The translations under genes were made by a program, and so were the position numbers. The notes below the pieces were generated by a model. That model was not told the DNA's origin. It saw nothing but the letters and a program-made list of their open reading frames with translations, and made no database searches. Positions 18,018 to 25,915 of a stretch of DNA of 64,000 nt are shown piece by piece. Position 1 is the first letter of the stretch; every line of letters starts with the position of its first letter. The stretch is from Hyphomicrobiales bacterium (lineage in GTDB: Bacteria; Pseudomonadota; Alphaproteobacteria; Rhizobiales; Rhizobiaceae), in NCBI GenBank assembly GCA_900472485.1, contig UCII01000001.1, forward strand, positions 121,986 to 185,985. Direction: 5' to 3'.

Positions 18018-18394
18018 GATCTCTCTCCCTTTGTTTGCGCGTCCCCATCCATCTCCCGGGAACTGCTCGATTTCCGTAAGTTATATTGTAATACGAGTCA
18101 ATTATTTGTATAACAATTAAGCCGCATTTGCAGCCCGAGGACCCGCGACCTTGAATATGAAAAAACATCATACCAGTCAATATTTATGTATGATTATTTA
18201 TGTATTGCAGCGATGAGCGGCGGCGAGGAGCTCCGCTTGAAATACCACATATGGAGGAATCGCGAGATTTAACGGTAGAAACCTCAGAGATAGTCCAAAA
18301 TAAATCATATATATATGTTGACATGGAATGAGGCAAATATAGGGTGCCATCCGTTCGGCACCGGCCTTGGTTGTGAGGGGAAGGCAACCGTTTA
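18018..18394. promoter_or_regulatory. Divergent araF/epimerase control region
   Basis: 377 bp of AT-rich DNA separating the importer operon from the epimerase-SDR operon. It contains the tandem FadR-type sites at 18086-18116 and a direct repeat ATTTATGTAT occurring twice with a 14-bp period near 18181-18204. A TTGACA at 18318-18323 lacks a well-spaced -10. No gene is apparent. Confidence 0.55.
18086..18116. promoter_or_regulatory. Two tandem FadR/GntR-type operators
   Basis: TTGTAATACGA (18086-18096) and TTGTATAACAA (18106-18116) both match the FadR-subfamily pattern TNGTNNNACNA. Their centres are exactly 20 bp apart, putting them on one face of the helix. The second site has flanking symmetry (TTA...TAA). 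They lie 70-100 bp upstream of araF. The likely binder is the GntR regulator encoded at the end of the same operon. Confidence 0.6.
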
Positions 18395-19288
18395 ATGACC
18401 ATTATCGATTTGCAGGACGGTTCGCTTTCGGCTCGCGTTTCAACCTTCGGCGGCACATTGCTTGATTATGCCTGGACGATGGAAGGCAGCAGAATTGCAC
18501 TATTGAGACCCGCTCCGAACGATGCGCAGGCGTCCGCCTCCGCCTGCTATCCCCTCGTTCCCTTCGGCAACCGCGTGCGAAACAATCGCTTCGAGTTCGA
18601 GGGGCACGACTACCGGCTCAGGCCGAACACGGCCTCAGATCCTCATTACCTTCACGGCGACGGTTGGCAGGCTGAATGGTCCGTCCTCTCCCGCAGCAGC
18701 AACGAACTGCAGATCGGCTTTCATCATCGGGAGGGCGATACGCCCTACAGTTACGAAGCGAGACAGATCATCGCTCTGTCATCCGAAGGGCTGATGCTTC
18801 ACATGAGCGTTGAGAATACCGGCAAGGAGGCGCTCCCCTTCGGGCTTGGCTGGCATCCATACTTCCCGATGACCACCGAGACGACGCTCTTTGCGCCGGC
18901 GCAGCGATTTTGGACGGAAACGGAAGGCTGGCTTCCGGGAGAACGTACCGAGATTCCGGCCGATCTCGATTTCTCCGCGCCTTCCCCCCTTCCCCGCCGC
19001 TGGGTCAACAACGGCTTCGAGGGATGGAGCGGTGAGGCGGAGATCGTCTGGCCGGAAAGACATGCAGGCCTGCGCCTGACTGCCGACGCATCGATCAGAC
19101 ACGCCTTCATCTTCGTCCCCGACACAAACTTCAACCCGGCCTTTCGCCATGACTATTTCTGCTTCGAGCCGATGTCCCACATCGCCAACGGTCACAATCT
19201 TCCCGACCTCGGAGAGTTGAAAATCCTGCAGCCCGGGGAGACATTTGCAGGATCGATCCGCTTGCAGCCACAGGAATATTCGCGGTAG
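18395..19288 (+). CDS. Aldose 1-epimerase family protein
   Basis: 297 residues, galactose-mutarotase-like fold. Visible are LVPFGNRVRNNRFEFEGHDYRL (the conserved N/R substrate contacts), the catalytic region PHYLHGDGW, HHREGDTPYSYEARQ, GLGWHPYFPM, and a C-terminal CFEPMSHIANGHNLPD containing the expected Glu. The enzyme interconverts alpha and beta anomers of aldoses. It is divergent from the pentose transporter and 53 bp upstream of an SDR gene, which fits a role in feeding the correct anomer to a sugar 1-dehydrogenase. Confidence 0.88.
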   Translation: MTIIDLQDGSLSARVSTFGGTLLDYAWTMEGSRIALLRPAPNDAQASASACYPLVPFGNRVRNNRFEFEGHDYRLRPNTASDPHYLHGDGWQAEWSVLSRSSNELQIGFHHREGDTPYSYEARQIIALSSEGLMLHMSVENTGKEALPFGLGWHPYFPMTTETTLFAPAQRFWTETEGWLPGERTEIPADLDFSAPSPLPRRWVNNGFEGWSGEAEIVWPERHAGLRLTADASIRHAFIFVPDTNFNPAFRHDYFCFEPMSHIANGHNLPDLGELKILQPGETFAGSIRLQPQEYSR

Positions 19289-19341
19289 CCCGCGACCGGC
19301 TGACCGCGGGACTTCCGCCCCAGCACAAAGAGGAATACTGG

Positions 19342-20118
19342 ATGTCAAATCGCCTTTCGGGAAAACGGATCTTCATTACCGGAGCCGCGCAGGGGATCGG
19401 GCTGGCCATAGCCGAGGCATGCGTGGCCGAAGATGCAAGCATCTTCCTGATCGATCGCGACGAAGCTCTGCTGGAACAGGCTGCGGGTAGGCTGAAGGAA
19501 GATGGCGCCAATCTCGGCTATCAAGCCGCCGACATCACCGATGCCGAAGCCGTGCGTGCAGCCGTGGCGAGAGCATCTGGCGAAATCGGCAGCATCAATG
19601 CGCTCGTCAACAATGCCGGGATCAACGTCTTTGCCGAGCCGTTGAAGGCGACGGACGAGGACTGGGAACGATGCTTTGACATCAACCTCAAGGGCGCCTG
19701 GAATTGCTGCCGGTCCGTGCTGCCCGAGATGATCGCCCGCGGCGGTGGCGTCATACTCAACATCGCCTCGACCCACGCCTTCACGATCATTCCGCACACC
19801 TTCCCCTACCCGCTTGCCAAGCATGCGCTTCTTGGCATGACCAAATCGCTGGGGATCGAATATGCCTTGAAGAACGTGCGCGTGAACGCGCTCGCGCCCG
19901 GCTATGTCGCAACCCAGAAGGCCATCGATTACTGGAACAGTTTTCCCGATCCGGAAAAGGCCAAGGCCGAGACGATGAAACTGCATCCGGGCGGCCGCAT
20001 CGCCACGCCTCACGAAATCGCCATGGCCGCGGTCTTCATGGTCTCGGACGAGTGTCCCTTCATGAATGCCACCTGCCTGACCGTGGACGGAGGCCTGAGC
20101 GTGTTGCAGCATCAATAG
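19342..20118 (+). CDS. SDR dehydrogenase, candidate aldose/pentose dehydrogenase
   Basis: 258-residue classical SDR. Motifs are TGAAQGIG near residue 13, the acidic residue in FLIDRDE that favours NAD, NNAGIN, the catalytic Ser in ASTHAF and Tyr-Lys in PYPLAKHA, and a C-terminal TVDGGLSV. It follows the aldose epimerase in an operon divergent from the AraFGH-like importer. By context it could oxidise the imported sugar at C1 to a lactone, the first step of non-phosphorylative pentose breakdown. The later pathway enzymes are not in the window, so this is an inference. Confidence 0.83.
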   Translation: MSNRLSGKRIFITGAAQGIGLAIAEACVAEDASIFLIDRDEALLEQAAGRLKEDGANLGYQAADITDAEAVRAAVARASGEIGSINALVNNAGINVFAEPLKATDEDWERCFDINLKGAWNCCRSVLPEMIARGGGVILNIASTHAFTIIPHTFPYPLAKHALLGMTKSLGIEYALKNVRVNALAPGYVATQKAIDYWNSFPDPEKAKAETMKLHPGGRIATPHEIAMAAVFMVSDECPFMNATCLTVDGGLSVLQHQ

Positions 20119-20135
20119 TATCGCAAACGAAGAGG

Positions 20136-22340
20136 CTATCGCGATCTGAGCTGGGCAATCGAGAGCATCAGATCGGCGCTCATGCCGATCCCCGATCCGC
20201 GCGTCAGAATGGCGGATGCGGCAGAGGTCGTATTCCCGCCATTTGCCGCATCATAGACGGCCGAGAAGCGCTTGAGCAGGTTGTTCACCTTGCCGGCATC
20301 ATGCAAGTCCTTGATCGGGAATAACTTTTCAAGCATCGCCGCCTGGCGGGTCACATCCATGTTCGACATGGATGCGGGCAGCGAATAGGTCGTCTTGATC
20401 ACATTGTAGAGCGCCGGATCCGACATGATATCGTAGACGGAATTGACCTGCGGCGCCTTGCGCTGGAAATAGAGAGCGAGGCGGACGCCTTCGTTGGAGC
20501 TCCCCTGCTGCGTCTCCAGGGTCTGATGAAGATAGAGATCGTTGGTGGCGAGACGTGCGCCCTTGTTCTGCCCCTGTTCGATCTTGGCTGTGGTCAGATT
20601 TCCCTTGGCGTCGAAATTGAAGACGTTCACCATCGCCTTGAACTGCTGGCCTGCCTGCGTGTTCAAAAAGCCCTTGGCATCCTCGGGATCCGCAGTGAAA
20701 GCCTTCTTCAAGGTATTCTTGTCGACCGACTTGGGATCGATATTGTTCGCAACGAGGATAAACTCCGTCAGCTTCTTGTCAGCCAGAAGTTCGTCGACCG
20801 TCTTGATCTTGGCGATCGACTTGCTGAATTCGGTCGCTGCGTCCTTCGCATCCTTGACCGCCTTGTCTCGCATCTCGCCGGTCAATCCGAAGGTCTTTGA
20901 CTTCGAATAAGCGGAAATCAGGCTGTTGATCGAGGTTTGCGACAGCGCCGTGACCGGCGCCCGCAGATTGCCTTTGCTATCAAAATTGAATGCCTTGGCA
21001 AGCTCGACGAATCTGTCGTCTTTCAGCGAGTTGACATAGCTCTTGCTGTCATAGGGATCGCTCTCCAGTATCTTGCGCAGCTGATCCCTGGAGACCTCGT
21101 TCTTGCCGATCCCGAAGGCGCGAAGCGCCATGTCCTCCACGGTTGGAAGATTCTTGTTCTTGGTATCGTTGGCGGCAAAGAAGTCCGCGATCGTCTTTAT
21201 CTCGCCGACCGCGGTCTTGTAGTGTTTTTCGGCATCGCCGAACAGGTTCTGTTTCGCATCTTTCGCCTGGTTCAAATATTTGGCCGAGATGTCGTCGATG
21301 GCTTGCTGCGTCTGTGCCGGCTGACCGGCCGGCAGCGTACCATCGGACGCAAACTGAAAGTGCGAAACCATATCCGCCATTCCGGTCACGGCAGCATAAT
21401 CGGAGTTCGTGAAAGCGAGATTGAACTGGACCGGAGTGAGCTTGGGATTGAGGTTGAATGCCGCCTTAATATAGGAAAACAGCCTGTTGTCGCCGGTGAT
21501 CTCGCTGAGCGACTGAACCTTCGTGATCGCCTGACGATAGTAATCGTCATTGCTGGTGGCCGCAGCCGGGCTCAACAGGCTCGGGACCATGCTGTCATAC
21601 CGCGAGATCATGGCCTCCTTCTGCTCCGCCGTCTGCGCAGTCGCACCGGAAAGCGTTCCGTCGGCATTGAAGCTGAACTGCGACGCGATCAGCTTGTATG
21701 TCGGCTGCAGCGATGCCGTCGAAAAATTGCTCGCCGTGTTGACGAAGCTGTTAGGGTCGTTGACATCGCTGGTCAGAACCGACTTCAAGAACGCCTTCGA
21801 GATATTATCCGGGTTTAAACCATGCGCCCGCAGGATATAGTCCGTCATCCTGCTGCTGTTGACGATATCGTCGACGTTCGACACCTTGTCGATCCAGCTA
21901 TCGTAGAATTTGCTTTCCTTCTTGGCCAAGGCCGTCTCATTGGCGAAGGATTGCTCATAGAGCCCGATCGTATCGCTCTTCTGCGAATCGCTTTGAGCCG
22001 ATTGATTTTTTGACGTGCCGCCGAAATTGAAAGCGGCAGCGAATTGACGATAGCGGCTGTCCGTCAGTTTGTTTGCAAAGCTGCTCGTGTCGCTGAGATC
22101 GCTGGTCAGGACCTTTTTCATGAAGGCCTTGGCGTAGGTCATGTCCTCGAGGCCATAGGCCTTCACCGCATAGCTATACAGTTTGTAGTCGCTCAGAAAC
22201 TCATCGACATTCTTAATCTTGCCGATATGCGCATCGTAATATTGCTGGTCGCTTTTGACCGTCGCCTGTTTGGCGATGCGCGCAAGCGTCGATGCCATGT
22301 CCTTTGTCGCGGACACGTAGCCGAGATACGTCGAAATCAT
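20136..22340 (-). CDS. DUF1217 repeat protein (five tandem units)
   Basis: 734 residues without a signal peptide, made of five DUF1217-like units of about 115 residues plus a shortened sixth. Each unit carries a block like AFLKSVLTSDVNDPNSFVN followed by an F-x-F-x-(D/K)-G-x-L end (near residues 103, 221, 345, 460 and 575). The unit starting at residue 1 reads MISTYLGYVSATKDM. In Rhizobiales, DUF1217 proteins are encoded in flagellar gene clusters, but no flagellar gene is near here. It is convergent with the sugar SDR gene and separated from the LacI gene by 138 bp. Its function is unknown. Confidence 0.82.
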   Translation of the reverse strand: MISTYLGYVSATKDMASTLARIAKQATVKSDQQYYDAHIGKIKNVDEFLSDYKLYSYAVKAYGLEDMTYAKAFMKKVLTSDLSDTSSFANKLTDSRYRQFAAAFNFGGTSKNQSAQSDSQKSDTIGLYEQSFANETALAKKESKFYDSWIDKVSNVDDIVNSSRMTDYILRAHGLNPDNISKAFLKSVLTSDVNDPNSFVNTASNFSTASLQPTYKLIASQFSFNADGTLSGATAQTAEQKEAMISRYDSMVPSLLSPAAATSNDDYYRQAITKVQSLSEITGDNRLFSYIKAAFNLNPKLTPVQFNLAFTNSDYAAVTGMADMVSHFQFASDGTLPAGQPAQTQQAIDDISAKYLNQAKDAKQNLFGDAEKHYKTAVGEIKTIADFFAANDTKNKNLPTVEDMALRAFGIGKNEVSRDQLRKILESDPYDSKSYVNSLKDDRFVELAKAFNFDSKGNLRAPVTALSQTSINSLISAYSKSKTFGLTGEMRDKAVKDAKDAATEFSKSIAKIKTVDELLADKKLTEFILVANNIDPKSVDKNTLKKAFTADPEDAKGFLNTQAGQQFKAMVNVFNFDAKGNLTTAKIEQGQNKGARLATNDLYLHQTLETQQGSSNEGVRLALYFQRKAPQVNSVYDIMSDPALYNVIKTTYSLPASMSNMDVTRQAAMLEKLFPIKDLHDAGKVNNLLKRFSAVYDAANGGNTTSAASAILTRGSGIGMSADLMLSIAQLRSR

Positions 22341-22478
22341 AGATCGCCCCCACAGCGCAGTTCATCGATATTCGCCCCGCATAAATTATCGCAACCGGAC
22401 CTTGCGCGAGACTAGATCAGCAATCTGTGCTTTGCCATTCGGTGTAATCAATCTCAGCTACGCCGCGGGCACGGAGCC

Positions 22479-23486
22479 TTAAATTCTCCGGCAGGAATTG
22501 CCCGGAACGAATTTCGGCGTCAGCACGAAATCCTGCGGCGGCTCGACCGCACCTTGCGGATTGGTGATGCGGTGCATCAGGCGTCTAGCGATGATGCCGC
22601 CGAGCGCCAGCGTATCCTGGACCACCATGGTGATGCGTGGCGTGATGACCGAGCTCCATTGGACATTGTCGATCATGGCGAGCGAGATGTCTTCGGGACA
22701 GCGGAAGCCCAGCTCCTGCATGGCTTGCAGCGTCGAGAGCGCAACTGCGTTATTGGTGCCGAGGATCGCAGTGGGGCGTTCGGGCTGGATCAGCAGACGC
22801 ATGGCCGCCTCGTAGCCGGCTGTGCGCGTGAACTGGCCGTCGACGACGAAATTCGGATTGATGTCCACGCCGGCATTGGCCATCGTATCGGCAAAGCCGC
22901 GATATCTCTCCGTCGCGGTATGCATATGGCTCGGGCCGGTAATGACGGCGATGCGCCTGTGGCCGAGCTGCAGGAGATGTTCCGTCAGCATCGCCCCGGC
23001 CAGATAGTTGTCGGAGCCGACGAAATCGCGCTCGATGCCGGCAACCTTCTGGTCGAAACAGACGATCGGCAGGTTCAGGCCGGCAATGAAGTCGATATAA
23101 TCCCGATCATGGCCTGACGGCGCAAGTGCGAGGCCTGCGGTCTTCAGGCCGATCAGGTGCTCGACCATGGCCCTCTCGCGATCCGTTTTGCCCGAGGAAT
23201 CGGTGACGACGACGAAGTGCTGGTGGTCCAGCGCATAATTTTCCAGCTCGCGTCGGATATCCCCGAAAAACGGGTTGCCGACATTGCCGACGATGAAGCC
23301 GATCATGCGGCTGCGCCCACGCGCCAGGCTCTGGGCAAGCGGATCGGCAACGAAGCCGACCGCGGCGATCGCCTGACGGATTTTCTCCAGCGTTTTCTGG
23401 CTGACGCGCGCCGGATTGCTCAAGGCCAGCGACACCGTCGAGACGGATACGTCAGCGAGTTTGGCGACGTCACGAATGGTGGCCAT
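22479..23486 (-). CDS. LacI-family transcriptional repressor of the fucoside module
   Basis: 335 residues. The N-terminal lambda-repressor-like HTH reads TIRDVAKLADVSVSTVSLALSN, with the hinge RVSQKTLEKIRQAI. It is followed by a periplasmic-binding-protein-like effector domain (MIGFIVGNVGNPFF through QDTLALGGIIARRLM). It is divergent from the GH29 fucosidase gene. A palindrome of LacI type sits before the fucosidase and a 13/16 match to it sits just upstream of this gene, so autoregulation and control of the operon are likely. The inducer is probably fucose or a fucoside. Confidence 0.9.
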   Translation of the reverse strand: MATIRDVAKLADVSVSTVSLALSNPARVSQKTLEKIRQAIAAVGFVADPLAQSLARGRSRMIGFIVGNVGNPFFGDIRRELENYALDHQHFVVVTDSSGKTDRERAMVEHLIGLKTAGLALAPSGHDRDYIDFIAGLNLPIVCFDQKVAGIERDFVGSDNYLAGAMLTEHLLQLGHRRIAVITGPSHMHTATERYRGFADTMANAGVDINPNFVVDGQFTRTAGYEAAMRLLIQPERPTAILGTNNAVALSTLQAMQELGFRCPEDISLAMIDNVQWSSVITPRITMVVQDTLALGGIIARRLMHRITNPQGAVEPPQDFVLTPKFVPGNSCRRI

Positions 23487-23492
23487 GAATTT

Positions 23493-23508
23493 TTCGAACC
23501 GTTTCTAT
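23493..23508. promoter_or_regulatory. Second LacI-type operator, next to the regulator start
   Basis: The 16-mer TTCGAACCGTTTCTAT matches the fucosidase-side palindrome at 13 of 16 positions and begins 7 bp upstream of the regulator start codon. It is a candidate autoregulatory site of lower affinity. Confidence 0.45.
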
Positions 23509-23647
23509 CGCCTCAAACCTTCCAATCGAAAGGACTCCCTTCCATGAATCTTTGTCACAAATCTAACATTCGCCGGCCATGAAGCAATATGCGGAAAGAG
23601 ATTTCAACAGTGCGCTTGACATACTGGGCATGTGGATCAATTATCAA

Positions 23648-23663
23648 ATCGAACCGGTTCGAT
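23648..23663. promoter_or_regulatory. LacI-type operator before the fucosidase operon
   Basis: ATCGAACCGGTTCGAT is a perfect 16-bp palindrome with the central CG and AACCGGTT core common in LacI-family operators. It lies 27 bp upstream of the GTG start of the fucosidase, so it would overlap the promoter or the transcription start. Confidence 0.75.
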
Positions 23664-23689
23664 AAAGCCTTAACACTTGGGAGGATAGT

Positions 23690-25009
23690 GTGAGCGACGC
23701 AGCGATCAGTGGCGGCCAGAATGTGGCCGACGGCAAGGCATGGTTTGGACACGACCGCTTCGGCATGTTCATCCACTTCGGACTTTACGCCCTCGGCGCA
23801 CGTCACGAATGGCTGAAAAACCGCGAAGAGTTCACCACCGAGGCCTATCAGAAGTATTTCGATAATTTCGACCCCGACCTTTACGATGCCCGCGAATGGG
23901 CACGCCGCGCTCGCGAGGCCGGCATGAAATATGTCGTTCTGACCGCGAAGCACCATGAAGGCTTCTGCCTGTGGGACAGCAAGGTCACCGACTACAAGGT
24001 CACCGACACACCCTATGGCAAGGACCTGATCGGCCCCTATGTCGAAGCGCTTCGCGCCGAGGGACTTAAGGTCGGCTTCTATTATTCGCTGCTCGACTGG
24101 CACCACCCCGACTTCCCGATCGACGGACATCACCCGCAGCGAAACCATCCCGACGCCGCCAAGCTCAACGAGGGCCGCGACGTCAAACGTTACGCCAAAT
24201 ACATGCGCGATCAGGTGACCGAGCTTTTGACGAACTTCGGCAAGATCGACGTGATCTGGTTCGATTTCAGCTACCCACAGCGCGTCTACAAGGGCCTGCC
24301 GGGCAAGGGCCGAGCCGATTGGGAGAGCGACGACCTGATGAAGCTGGTGCGCCAGCTGCAACCCGATATCATCGTCGGCGACCGCCTCGACTTGCCGCGC
24401 GATGCGGATCACATGCCCGAACTCGTCACGCCGGAGCAATATACGCCGCGCGTCGCACCGACCGTTGCGGGCCTGCCGGTACGATGGGAAGCTTGCCACA
24501 CCTTCAGCGGCTCCTGGGGCTATTATCGCGACGAGACCAGCTGGAAGGATGCCGGCCAGCTCATCAACATCCTGGTCGACACGGTCTCGCTCGGCGGCAA
24601 TCTGCTGATGAATGTCGGTCCGACCGGCCGCGGCACCTTCGACGCCCGCGCCATCAAGGCGCTCGACACCTATGGCGAATGGCTGCGGCTGAACGGCCGC
24701 GCGATCTATGGTGCAGGACCTTCGACCTACAAGGCGCCAAACGGATGCCGCTTCACCCAGAAGGGCAATCGGCTCTACCTGCATATACAGACCTGGCCCT
24801 TCCGCCACATCCATATCGAAGGGCTGGGGCGCAAGGTCAAATATGCACAGTTCCTGCACGATGCCAGCGAGCTTCATTGGCTCGACCCGGATGCCGAAGT
24901 CGACTCCAATATCGGCGTCGCCGTCGGGGATGGCATTTTGACCCTGGAACTGCCGGTGCTCAAGCCTGACGTCGTCACCCCGGTCATCGAACTGATCCTC
25001 AAGGATTAA
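23690..25009 (+). CDS. Alpha-L-fucosidase, GH29
   Basis: 439 residues, glycoside hydrolase family 29. The N-terminal GMFIHFGLYALGARHEWL and KYVVLTAKHHEGFCLWDSKVTDY are hallmark blocks. DVIWFDFSYP holds the catalytic nucleophile Asp, and the barrel ends with GGNLLMNVGPTGRG. No signal peptide is present, so it acts in the cytoplasm on imported fucosylated oligosaccharides. GTG 23690 is preceded by GGGAGGA. It is the first gene of an operon with an ABC importer and under a LacI operator. The missing secretion signal is consistent with uptake before cleavage. Confidence 0.93.
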   Translation: MSDAAISGGQNVADGKAWFGHDRFGMFIHFGLYALGARHEWLKNREEFTTEAYQKYFDNFDPDLYDAREWARRAREAGMKYVVLTAKHHEGFCLWDSKVTDYKVTDTPYGKDLIGPYVEALRAEGLKVGFYYSLLDWHHPDFPIDGHHPQRNHPDAAKLNEGRDVKRYAKYMRDQVTELLTNFGKIDVIWFDFSYPQRVYKGLPGKGRADWESDDLMKLVRQLQPDIIVGDRLDLPRDADHMPELVTPEQYTPRVAPTVAGLPVRWEACHTFSGSWGYYRDETSWKDAGQLINILVDTVSLGGNLLMNVGPTGRGTFDARAIKALDTYGEWLRLNGRAIYGAGPSTYKAPNGCRFTQKGNRLYLHIQTWPFRHIHIEGLGRKVKYAQFLHDASELHWLDPDAEVDSNIGVAVGDGILTLELPVLKPDVVTPVIELILKD

Positions 25010-25043
25010 GGGAGATAGCGAAGCCCAGCCGCCCTGTGCCGCC

Positions 25044-25829
25044 GTGAGCCGCGAAACCGAACTCATTGCCGCGATGACCCCCCTGATCGCCGATCTGGCA
25101 GAAGACGGCAATGGTGCCGTCGCGCTCGCCGGATCGCGCGGCAAGGGATGGTCGGATGCGCAATCGGATTTCGACTTCAGAGTCTATGCCGACACCTATC
25201 GCGGACCGGAGGTCCGGCAAACCGCGGCGTGGCGGCGTTTCGATGCCGCGCTGCGAGACTGGCAGGCCGAAGGCATCCGCATGGATGGCGTCTGGATGCG
25301 GCGGTATGCCGGCGTCCAGCGCGACCTGGATTCCTGGCTTGCCGGCGTCGTCGTGCCGAAGAGCTTCGAATGGACGATCTGGGGCTATCATCTGCCGACC
25401 GATCTCGCCAACCAGCAGATCATCGCCGATCCCAGGGGTTTGCTGGCTGGCTGGAGGCAGCAGCTGGCGCAATATCCGGAAGCGCTGCGGGACTCCGTGC
25501 TCAGCCAATATATGGATGTCCTGCGCTATTGGGCCAGGGATTATCACTATGAGAGCAAGGTCGTTCGCCGCGACCTCGTCTTTCTCGTCGGTCTCACAGG
25601 CAAGCTTGCCAACGCCATTCTGCAGACCGTCTTTGCCTTCAACCGTGTCTATTTTCCGGGCGACGGCTGGAACCTGCCCATGGCGGCCGAACTTGAACGG
25701 CTGCCGCCTGACTTTCTCCAGCGGATGACGGCCATTCTGGAGCCGGAGCAAGGCCCGGACACGTGGCAGCGTCAACGAAGCGAACTGATCGGCCTGATCG
25801 CCGACCTGGAGGCCATGATCGCGGCGTGA
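25044..25829 (+). CDS. Nucleotidyltransferase-like protein (DUF4037-related)
   Basis: 261 residues. The start resembles a pol-beta nucleotidyltransferase: AVALAGSRGKGWSDAQSDFDFRVY contains the GS(x)G motif followed by a DxD pair (SDFDF). The rest is helical (ESKVVRRDLVFLVGLTGKLANAILQTVFAFNR), similar to DUF4037-type proteins fused to or acting with such a domain. It starts at GTG 25044, 34 bp after the fucosidase, and precedes the fucoside transporter, so it is probably co-transcribed. Its role in sugar use is not known. It could modify a protein, a small molecule or an antibiotic. Confidence 0.7.
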   Translation: MSRETELIAAMTPLIADLAEDGNGAVALAGSRGKGWSDAQSDFDFRVYADTYRGPEVRQTAAWRRFDAALRDWQAEGIRMDGVWMRRYAGVQRDLDSWLAGVVVPKSFEWTIWGYHLPTDLANQQIIADPRGLLAGWRQQLAQYPEALRDSVLSQYMDVLRYWARDYHYESKVVRRDLVFLVGLTGKLANAILQTVFAFNRVYFPGDGWNLPMAAELERLPPDFLQRMTAILEPEQGPDTWQRQRSELIGLIADLEAMIAA

Positions 25830-25915
25830 ACGAGCCGCAAGACCAAGCCGGAGGGGAGCGTCCGGATAGTGATCAACGTCACTGCAACGAAAGTCATTAA
25901 GGAGGAGGAACAATC

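Noticed and set aside
18318..18343. Promoter TTGACA with TATAGG before the aldose epimerase
   Set aside because: The spacing is only 14 bp, too short for a standard sigma-70 promoter, and no better -10 was seen at the right distance.
23555..25144. Long open frame antisense to the fucosidase
   Set aside because: The GH29 motifs on the + strand prove which strand is coding. The antisense product has no recognised pattern.
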